Positions 57,870 to 64,000 of a DNA stretch of 64,000 bases are shown piece after piece (positions within the stretch are counted from its first letter, which is position 1; each line of letters starts with the position of its first letter). The DNA lies in NCBI GenBank assembly GCA_963758025.1, contig CAVWUA010000009.1, positions 62,001 through 126,000 on the forward strand, in the 5' to 3' direction. The translations under genes and the position numbers were made by a program. The notes under the pieces are model-generated. The model did no database searches. It was not told the origin of the DNA and saw nothing but the letters and a program-made list of their open reading frames with translations. This DNA is from CAVWUA01 sp963758025 (GTDB lineage: Bacteria; Planctomycetota; Planctomycetia; Isosphaerales; Isosphaeraceae).

Positions 57870-58534
57870 CCGGGGTTCGCTCCGTGGATTGGCAGCCGCA
57901 CCCAACCCCGCTGGCCCTTGGGCCGCCGGATGATCTCCAGGCCCCAGCCGGCGTTTGTCTCGACCCACTCGTAGAGAGCGAAGTTGTGGTACTTGTTGTC
58001 GGCGTACATCCGCCTCACCTTGCCCATCGGCTGGCCCGCCAGCCGGGCGAACAGTTCCGGAGCCGCCGCCGCATCGTCGACCGAGGCGGCGGTGACCAGC
58101 ACGGCCAGCAGCAACCCCATGCTGTCCACGACGATATGGCGTTTCCGCCCGTCGACGTTCTTGGCGTTGTCGCGGCCCCGCTGCTCGCCGCCGGAGGTCG
58201 TATCGACCGACTGGCTGTCGACGCTGGCGGTGGTGCGGGGATGGTACGGTTTCTCCTTCGCCCGGACCTTGCGGCGGAGCCGGTCATGGATCGTGTCGAG
58301 GGTGCCGTCGGACCGCCACTGGTCGTAGTAGCGCCAGACGGTGCTCTTGGGGGGCAAGTCGCCGGGGAGGTACCGCCACTGGCATCCGGTCCGGAGGATA
58401 TAGAAGACGGCGTCAAGGACGTCGCGCATGTCGGTCTTGCGGGGCCGCCCGCCGCCTGGCTCGGGCGGGAGGTGCGGCTCGATCAAGGTCCACTGGGCAT
58501 CGGTGACATCGCTGGGATAGTGGTGCGTTCTCAT
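57870..58534 (-). pseudogene. IS5-family transposase, C-terminally truncated by the repeat array
   Basis: ATG at 58534: 'MRTHHYPSDVTDAQWTLIEP', 'GRPRKTDMRDVLDAVFYILR', 'TGCQWRYLPGDLPPKSTVWR' and, in the DDE region, 'TTASVDSQSVDTTSGGEQ' (first Asp), 'NVDGRKRHIVVDSMGLLLAV' and 'VRRMYADNKYHNFALYEWVE' (second Asp). The usual third catalytic Glu (R-W-V-V-E-R-x-F-A-W) never comes: after 'GWVRLPI' the sequence runs into the repeat-array linker. So it is inactive. A candidate left-end repeat lies near 58565-58590. Confidence 0.8.
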
Positions 58535-58607
58535 ACCAATTCTACGATGCTCAGCCCCCGGATGTTCCCCTTCTGGGACAGACTCTAAGTGGGGCATCCG
58601 GTAAGTT

Positions 58608-58674
58608 CTGGAGCGCGGGCCTCTGGCCCGCTGTCCCGAATATTCCGGATGCGGGCCAGAGGCCCGCGCTCCAG
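58608..58674. repeat. 24-bp inverted-repeat hairpin
   Basis: Perfect 24-bp arms 58608-58631 and 58651-58674 start CTGGAGCGCGGGCCTCTGG; loop about 19 nt. A close relative lies at 60544-60604, so this is a dispersed hairpin family, both members flanking the IS at 58705. Confidence 0.85.
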
Positions 58675-58704
58675 GGGAAGAGATTTGACGGATGCACCCG
58701 TAAG

Positions 58705-60314
58705 TTCAGGTTTCGCAGATTTGAGGACGGATCGCGAGCGACCTGGCGAGGGAAATTCCCGCCTGCGGATGGGGCGGCAGTCGGTCTGAGTCGCGGGAAT
58801 TCGAGCCCGGAGTGCGGATCACCCCGCACGGCTGAGAAGCTCGGTGAGTTGGGCGATCCAGGTTTTTAGCCCACTCGGCTCCGGCAGTAGTGGCTCGGTT
58901 TTCTCGTCGTAGCTGACCCGCCTCAGGGTCGTCAGCATGTCGGCGAACGACGGTTCTTGCTTGCGGCGGTACCACGGTCGAAACGGGAACCGAACGAACT
59001 CGTGGCCCACTTGATGAAACCACACCACCACCACACTGTAGAGGAAGAACGCCATCGGCGCGGTCCGCTCGATGGCCTTGGGGACCCGGTTGGCCTGTTC
59101 CCCCAGCCCCATGAGCTGCTTGCAATTCTCAAACGTGCATTCAATCGCCCAGCGACACGCGTAGGTCGAGAGGATCTGCCGCGCGTCCCAATCGAGCCGA
59201 GTGCAGTAGAACATCTGGTCGGGCCTTCCGCCCTTGAGGTCGCGGACCAGAACGATCGTCAGCAGGCGGTCGCCGCCGGACTTGTAATACAGGGCCTGGA
59301 TGGTCTTGACGGCGAGAGTGGCATGGAGGCCGAACTGGTGGAATTCGAGTTCGGTCCAGGGTTTCCTGGGGTCCTCGGCCCACGCGGCCATGCCGGGAAG
59401 TCGAGCCCCTTTCTTGCGGGGTCGTCCCTTGGACTTGGTGTTCGGTTCGGGCTGCGGCGTCGGTTCGTAGAGTGCCCCCTTGGGATGGACGTGGCTGATG
59501 AGGTGGACGTTTTTGGGTAGTTGACCGAGTACGCTCTTGCCGCCGTAGGCGCTATCGCCGGTGGCGATGATCGTGTCGTCGGGGAACCAGGATGCCACCA
59601 GTTTGATGAGTTCGACGGCCAGTTCCGGGCGGGTGCGATGGTTGGGATCGACCTTGGGTTTCTTGGCGTTGGCCTGACCCTTCTTCCTCTTGGTGAGTCC
59701 CTGGCGGTTGCGGTAGAGCGCGCGGCCACGGGCAAGGCGAAGACCTTGGTGGGGGCCCAGAACGGGTGGACGATGACGATGCAGAGAACGACCCAGTCAT
59801 GCCCCCAACTGACCAGCGGTTTCTTGCGACTGGAGATGAGCGGGTCGTGGTGCATGCCGGCACCGTAGAGGGTCAGCCCTCGTCGGCGGCAGAGGGTGTC
59901 ATCGACGGCCCAAAGGAGTGTGGCACCCGGAGCGAGGATGGAGACGACAAGCTTGGCGAGTCGAAGTGCGAAGGCGTCGAGGTCCCAGGCGGCGTGGCTG
60001 AAGAAGCGATGAAACCGTGACCAGTGGCCGTCGCCGACATGGCCGCCGGAGAAGATGATCTCGGTGATAAAGAGATGCCGTTGCGAGAAGACCCAACCCG
60101 TGACGATCTGGACAAAGGTCGTGAAGGTGGGGGTAGTGAAGACCGGGCCGAAATGCTGTAGCAGCACGAGGAGAGAGGGAGTAAGTTCCATGGGTCGGCT
60201 TCCTTTGCCCTTGGGGCTTGTCCGGTGTGAGACCCAGACAATTTGCCAAGAACCGGCGAGGAAGCCGACAACTTTTTGACCCGGTGAACCCCCTCAAAAT
60301 CTGCGAAACCTGAA
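58705..60314 (-). mobile_element. complete insertion sequence with 5-bp target duplication
   Basis: Terminal inverted repeats begin TTCAGGTTTCGCAGATTT on the left and end AAATCTGCGAAACCTGAA on the right. GTAAG flanks both ends (58700-58704 and 60315-60319), a direct target duplication, so insertion is recent. One transposase gene fills most of the element (1610 bp). Confidence 0.88.
58819..60191 (-). CDS. DDE_5-type transposase (frameshifted near 59710)
   Basis: N-terminal part 'FVQIVTGWVFSQRHLFITEI', 'GDGHWSRFHRFFSHAAWDLD' and 'LLWAVDDTLCRRRGLTLYGA' (first Asp); after a one-base change near 59710 'ELIKLVASWFPDDTI', 'ATGDSAYGGKSVLG' (second Asp) and 'WAIECTFENCKQLMGLGEQA' (Glu) complete the DDE triad. 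About 455 aa. This DDE_5 superfamily fold is shared with IS701-like elements. The frameshift could be programmed in some IS elements, but the window-wide indel pattern is the simpler reason. Confidence 0.85.
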
Positions 60315-60351
60315 GTAAGGAGTCTCGCCAGAAGAAATTGTCCGTTTTCCT

Positions 60352-60464
60352 GATGTGGGACACAGCCAGGGGCGGCTGTCCCACATCGGACAATCTCATT
60401 GGGCGAGTCGCCCAGGACGCGCGGATCGCCGGCGAGGCCCCAGGAGTTCCGGGGACCTCGCCGG
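60352..60464. repeat. two GC-rich hairpins
   Basis: Hairpin one (60352-60387) pairs GATGTGGGACA with TGTCCCACATC. Hairpin two (60429-60464) pairs CCGGCGAGG with CCTCGCCGG around an inner CCCAG/CGGGG pair. They follow the IS right end. Terminator-like but without a clear T-tract for the first; the second is followed by a T-run at 60468-60474. Confidence 0.6.
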
Positions 60465-60474
60465 TGGTTTTTTT

Positions 60475-60646
60475 CTGACCGTCACGGATTATGGGGGCAC
60501 CCGGCAGGTGCGAGACCTGAAGGCTTATCCAGACAATTCGGCCTGGAGCGCGGGCGTCTCGCCCGCCTTGGAGAGCCGGATGCGGGCGAGACGCCCGCGC
60601 TCCATGGGGTGTGGAACCCACGCCCCCCAAAATCCGTGACGGTCAG
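60475..60646. repeat. MITE-like element with 24-25-bp imperfect terminal inverted repeats
   Basis: CTGACCGTCACGGATTATGG (60475-60494) pairs with the end near 60622-60646, imperfect by one or two bases. Inside it lies the 23-bp hairpin (60544-60566 with 60582-60604) of the family also seen at 58608. No coding potential. It has the size and shape of a non-autonomous element. Confidence 0.6.
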
Positions 60647-60682
60647 GGTTTTTTCCCGAACACGGAAACATCGGCCCGAGGG

Positions 60683-60937
60683 TCAGATGCCGAAATCGTC
60701 GTGCCGGTGCTTCGGCTCGATGGTCGGATCGGCATCCTCGGTCGCCATGTATCCCAGTTCATCAATATGGTGGGATGACGCGGCCTCCTCGCCATCCGAC
60801 GAGAGGCTGAAGCAGCCCAGATCGTTGTCGAAGTCCGCAATCCAGCGGTCGTCGGTCTCCTCCGGTTCCACCGGGTGCTTGTCCAGTGGAGCGTGGTTTC
60901 CGGGACGATGCGCGTCGGTCGATGGGTCATGTCGCAT
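60683..60937 (-). CDS. small acidic hypothetical protein (84 aa)
   Basis: ATG 60937 behind GGGGG. The product is acidic and His-rich: 'MRHDPSTDAHRPGNHAPLDK', 'EETDDRWIADFDNDLGCFSL' and 'DELGYMATEDADPTIEPKHR'. No domain recognised. Codon use and acidity look more protein-like than the overlapping frame. The stretch from 60938 to 61316 shows nothing else. Confidence 0.45.
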   Translation of the reverse strand: MRHDPSTDAHRPGNHAPLDKHPVEPEETDDRWIADFDNDLGCFSLSSDGEEAASSHHIDELGYMATEDADPTIEPKHRHDDFGI

Positions 60938-61316
60938 TTTGAGCCCCCTTGGTTGTCAAGCAACCATGCACGATGTGAGTGGGTGCCATCCGGGGCGGGA
61001 TGGCCGTGTTGAGATGGGTCTGCATCCTCATTATACGGCCTCTCATCGGGAAAACTCTATAGAAAAAATGCGATTATTTTTCTCGTTCCTTTACCCATCA
61101 ATGAATGGCGGTGCCGGCCGGCGCGATCGGCGTTGAACTCAACAAGCGATCGGCACTGGATTTGCGACATGTGGGGGCTAGACACGAGACAGACGAACGG
61201 ACATCGCCCCTTTTTCTTCGGGAGATGGATCGCCGCGTACCGGGGACGTCCCCCTTCCCGGACGTTCCGGGGCGACGTCGCCCCCTTTTGACACGCCACC
61301 TGGGAGAGAACCCCGC

Positions 61317-62429
61317 ATGACATGGTATCGAAACGTCCCGACACTGGCGGTCCTCGGTTCCCTGTGCCTCGGACTGCTCGGAAACGCGCCGACGGTCGCT
61401 CAGCAAACCGAGGCCCCGAAGCCCGGCGCGGCCGGGGCATTCTCCTCTCTGGAGGAGCTGCACCAGTCCTACCGCGATCGTTTTCAGGCCCTGGAGCGTC
61501 AACGCTTGCGGGACCTGGCCGCGCTGGCCGGTCGGCTCCAGGGAGAGGAGGCCCAGACGGCCTACCAGGAACTGTTCGGCGCGGCGATCGGCTCCAACGA
61601 CTTCGCCGCGGCCGAGCCAACCGCCGATCGCTACCTCGCCAGCGACCAGCCGCAGGCCCAGACCGCGGCCCTCGCCGCGTTCGTCTCGGCCTTCGCCAAG
61701 GCCAACAACAACGCCTATGACAAGGCCATCCAGCAACTGACGTCGTTCGTCCGGAGCCCGGCCGCCTCGGAACTCGGCCCGCAAACCGTCTCCACGATGG
61801 GGGAGGCCTTCCTTCAGCGCCTGATGCGGGCCGGCCGGTACGACGAGGCCCGGCAGGTCGGGCAGCTTTTCGCGTCGATCGACGACCCGCAGATCCAGCA
61901 GCACTTCCAGCAGCGTTTGAGCGTGCTCGACATGCTGGGCAAGTCCGCCCCGCCGATCGCGGGGACCACCATCGACGGCGAGGCCGTGAGTCTGGCCGAC
62001 CTTCAGGGTAAGGTCGTGCTGGTCGATTTCTGGGCCACCTGGTGCCAGCCTTGCGTCGAGCGCATGAGCGAGCTGAAAAGCCTCTCGCAACGCTACGGCG
62101 ACCGCGGCTTCGCGATCCTGGGCGTCAATCTCGACCTCGCCCGCCAGGACATCCGTAATCCGGATCAGGCCCGCTCGCTCATCCGCGACGTGCTGATCCG
62201 CTACCGCGTCCACTGGCCGAACGTGATCCAGGGGCCTCAGGACAACTTCGCCCAGGCCTACGGCGTCCATGCGATCCCGGCGAATTTCCTGATCGGCCCG
62301 GACGGCAAGATCACCCGCGTCGAGCTGAACGGCCCGATGCTGGAACAGGCCGTTGCCGAGGCCGTCGGCGATCAGGATGCCGCGGACGAAGCCAAGCAGA
62401 AAGCCGCCCAGCAGGCTGCGCCGAAGTGA
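61317..62429 (+). CDS. TlpA-like thioredoxin-family protein
   Basis: Signal peptide (residues 1-29) is followed by about 180 helical residues (TPR-like, 'QTVSTMGEAFLQRLMRAGRY') and a C-terminal TlpA/AhpC-type domain: 'VVLVDFWATWCQPCVERMSE' with the W-C-Q-P-C redox pair, 'FAILGVNLDLARQD' and 'YGVHAIPANFLIGPDGKITR' with the cis-Pro. Exported thiol-disulfide reductant. Starts ATG behind GGGAGAGAACC. No cytochrome-maturation genes nearby. Confidence 0.93.
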   Translation: MTWYRNVPTLAVLGSLCLGLLGNAPTVAQQTEAPKPGAAGAFSSLEELHQSYRDRFQALERQRLRDLAALAGRLQGEEAQTAYQELFGAAIGSNDFAAAEPTADRYLASDQPQAQTAALAAFVSAFAKANNNAYDKAIQQLTSFVRSPAASELGPQTVSTMGEAFLQRLMRAGRYDEARQVGQLFASIDDPQIQQHFQQRLSVLDMLGKSAPPIAGTTIDGEAVSLADLQGKVVLVDFWATWCQPCVERMSELKSLSQRYGDRGFAILGVNLDLARQDIRNPDQARSLIRDVLIRYRVHWPNVIQGPQDNFAQAYGVHAIPANFLIGPDGKITRVELNGPMLEQAVAEAVGDQDAADEAKQKAAQQAAPK

Positions 62430-62448
62430 TGGAATGGAATGGAATTGA

Positions 62449-62721
62449 AGAGCCTCACGCAAAGACGCGAAGACGCAAAGGAACGCAAAGGAAGACCAGG
62501 TCAAATTCTGCTTGTCGACTTTGCGTTCTTTCTTTGCGCCTGGCGTCCTGGCGTGAGACTCCTTTCAAATTCAAAGAGCCTCACGCAAAGACGCGAAGGC
62601 GCAAAGGATCGCAAAGGAAGAGGAGTTTCTCGAAAGCGCCAAGGCGCGCCGGGGAAGACCGGGTAGAATTCTTCTTTGCGTTCTTTCTTTGCGCCTTGGC
62701 GTCTTTGCGTGAGGCTCTTCC
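62449..62721. repeat. two adjacent copies of an AAGACGCGAAGACGC hairpin element
   Basis: Copy one spans about 62449-62552 and copy two about 62573-62721. Each begins GAGCCTCACGCAAAGACGCG and ends with its inverted copy around TTTGCGCC...GCGTGAG. In copy two the arms are nearly perfect. The family recurs in degenerate form at 20447 and 42537. Confidence 0.9.
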
Positions 62722-62749
62722 TCTTACGTGAACCTGGTACGTTAGCGAG

Positions 62750-63595
62750 ATGACCACGAAACGCGACCTGACCTCGCTCCGCTGGGGCTTTATCGGCTCG
62801 GGCAAGATGGCGACGGCCCTGATCCGGGGGATGATCCGCGCCGGGACGACCCGGGCCGAGTCGGTGATCGCCTCCGACCCGAGCGAGGCCGCCCGCCGCA
62901 CGCTCGCGAGGGAAACCGGTGTCGGCGTCACCGAGAGCAACGCCGAGGTCGCCCGTCATGGCGACGTGCTCGTCCTGGCCGTCAAGCCGCAGAGCATGGC
63001 CGAGGCGCTCGGCACGTTGCGCCCGGAGATCGGCGCGAATCATCTGGTCATCTCGATCGCCGCGGGCATTCCGCTCCGAACGCTGGCCGCCGGCCTGGGT
63101 GACGGCGAGGACCGCCGCCTGGTCCGGGTCATGCCGAACACCCCCGCGCTCGTCGGCCAAGGGGCGGCCGGCTACTGTCTTGGCCCCCACGTGCGAACCG
63201 AGGATGAGGCCATCGTCCGCGCGTGCCTGGAATCGGTCGGTCGGGCGTACCGCGTGCCCGAGCATCTGCTCGACGCCGTGACGGGCCTCTCCGGGAGCGG
63301 GCCGGCGTTTGTTTATACGATCATCGAGGCCCTCTCCGATGGGGGCGTCCGCGTCGGCCTTCCGCGCGACGTGGCCACGGCCCTCGCCGCGCAGACGGTC
63401 CTGGGCGCGGCGGCGATGGTGCTCGAAACCGGCCTGCACACCGGCACCTTGAAGGACCACGTCACCAGCCCCGGCGGCACGACGATCGCCGGCCTGCACG
63501 CCCTGGAACGCGGCGGCGTCCGCGCCGCGTTGATCGACGCCGTCGAGGCCGCCACGAAGCGCTCGGCCGAACTGGCCGGCGGGTCGTCGTCGTGA
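62750..63595 (+). CDS. proC: pyrroline-5-carboxylate reductase
   Basis: 281 aa. N-terminal Rossmann 'LRWGFIGSGKMATALIRGMI', 'DVLVLAVKPQSMAEAL', 'LVISIAAGIPLRTLAAG', 'RLVRVMPNTPALVGQGAAGY', and the C-terminal signature 'DAVTGLSGSGPAFVYTIIEA' with 'DGGVRVGLPRDVATALAAQT' and 'KDHVTSPGGTTIAGLHALE'. Last step of proline synthesis, NADPH-dependent. The start is 29 bases after the hairpin elements. Confidence 0.96.
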   Translation: MTTKRDLTSLRWGFIGSGKMATALIRGMIRAGTTRAESVIASDPSEAARRTLARETGVGVTESNAEVARHGDVLVLAVKPQSMAEALGTLRPEIGANHLVISIAAGIPLRTLAAGLGDGEDRRLVRVMPNTPALVGQGAAGYCLGPHVRTEDEAIVRACLESVGRAYRVPEHLLDAVTGLSGSGPAFVYTIIEALSDGGVRVGLPRDVATALAAQTVLGAAAMVLETGLHTGTLKDHVTSPGGTTIAGLHALERGGVRAALIDAVEAATKRSAELAGGSSS

Positions 63596-63617
63596 ACGGT
63601 CCGGGAGGATTCGCGGC

Positions 63618-64000
63618 GTGAAGCTCGGCGTGATCTCCGACGTCCACGGCGATTTCGTGGCCCTGGAACTGGCCTGGGCTCAACTGACGGTCCTCGGCGT
63701 CGACCGGATCGTCTGCGCGGGGGATGTCGTGGGATACGGCCCGCACCCGGACCGCGTCATCGCGTTCCTGAAGGAGCACGAGATCCCCACCGTGCGCGGG
63801 AACCACGACCGCTGGGCGATCGACCGCGGGCCGGACATTCCCGACCCCTACGGCGGCGGCACGCCGGACGACGCGACGGTCGAATTCCTCGAAACGCTGG
63901 AACCGTTCCTCCTGGTCCCGCACGGACATCGCGTCGGCGTCGTCGTCCACGGCTCCCCCACGGACGACATGGAGTTCATCACGCGCCGGACGCATGCGCC
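63618..64000 (+). CDS. metallophosphoesterase (partial, runs off the window)
   Basis: GTG at 63618 gives 'VKLGVISDVHGDFVALELAW' (D-x-H metal motif), 'RIVCAGDVVGYGPHPDRVIA' (GD), and 'IPTVRGNHDRWAID' (GNHD), then 'VVVHGSPTDD'. It belongs to the calcineurin-like YfcE/MJ0936 phosphodiesterase type. The gene is cut by the window edge; the last metal His should lie beyond. 22 bases downstream of proC, probably co-transcribed. Confidence 0.85.
   Translation, partial: MKLGVISDVHGDFVALELAWAQLTVLGVDRIVCAGDVVGYGPHPDRVIAFLKEHEIPTVRGNHDRWAIDRGPDIPDPYGGGTPDDATVEFLETLEPFLLVPHGHRVGVVVHGSPTDDMEFITRRTHA

Overview
The window is GC-rich chromosomal DNA from a planctomycete, probably near Isosphaeraceae or Gemmataceae. 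The evidence is family content. There is a DUF1559 pseudopilin with the usual type IV pilin N-terminus, a TIGR03000 Ser/Gly/His-rich secreted protein, a PEP-CTERM CHRD protein, DUF1080, DUF3500 and FG-GAP/UnbV-type secreted proteins, an ECF sigma factor with a huge membrane-anchored C-terminal extension, and tetrahydromethanopterin (H4MPT) biosynthesis genes. No rRNA, tRNA or CRISPR array was seen.

Layout. 1-6.3 kb: BON protein, DUF1559 pseudopilin with two Fur-like palindromes upstream, DHH phosphoesterase, DUF4149 membrane protein and the extended ECF sigma factor. 6.4-13.9 kb: an anaerobic-type cobalamin (corrin ring) cluster, cobI/cbiL, a cobJ-cobH fusion, cbiD and cbiET, with three small or unknown genes embedded in it. 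14-18.5 kb: an AT-rich orphan ORF, an UnbV remnant, an HTTM membrane pair and a TIGR03000 protein. 19-26.5 kb: leuC, leuD, an HU protein, two YkgJ-type Cys-cluster proteins, a menC-like enolase, a secreted protein with an in-frame TGA in a Cys-X-X-[TGA] motif, and moaA. 26.6-38.3 kb: 3-hydroxyisobutyrate dehydrogenase-like and receiver proteins, DUF3500, rhodanese, YidD-like, DUF1080, alpha-carbonic anhydrase, a Gfo/Idh oxidoreductase, FG-GAP, PepSY and CHRD proteins. 38.3-41.9 kb: H4MPT module (HisA-like, ATP-grasp, hydantoinase-like, amino acid kinase). 42.8-50.4 kb: acetyl-CoA synthetase, DUF427, ribosomal proteins L28 and L32, a glycosyltransferase and a large membrane protein. 50.5-60.7 kb: accessory region with a putative nuclease / DNA-binding / dual-ATPase operon, a 1.7-kb nested repeat array, a truncated IS5-type transposase, a complete IS with a 5-bp target duplication, and MITE-like repeats. 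61.3-64 kb: TlpA-like thioredoxin, hairpin repeats, proC and the start of a metallophosphoesterase.

About twenty otherwise conserved genes are each broken by one or more 1-2-nt indels, often in runs of C/G or in CG/GC repeats. Conserved protein sequence continues in another frame on the far side. I read most of these as assembly or sequencing indels, or very recent mutations, and annotate the genes across them, giving approximate indel positions. Apparent fusions created by such indels (dehydrogenase-receiver, ATP-grasp-hydantoinase, CbiET-membrane protein) are treated as separate genes.

The two points most worth follow-up are the candidate selenocysteine (or TGA-interrupted) CxxU protein at 24814-25371 and the nuclease/dual-ATPase operon at 50520-56163 next to mobile DNA.
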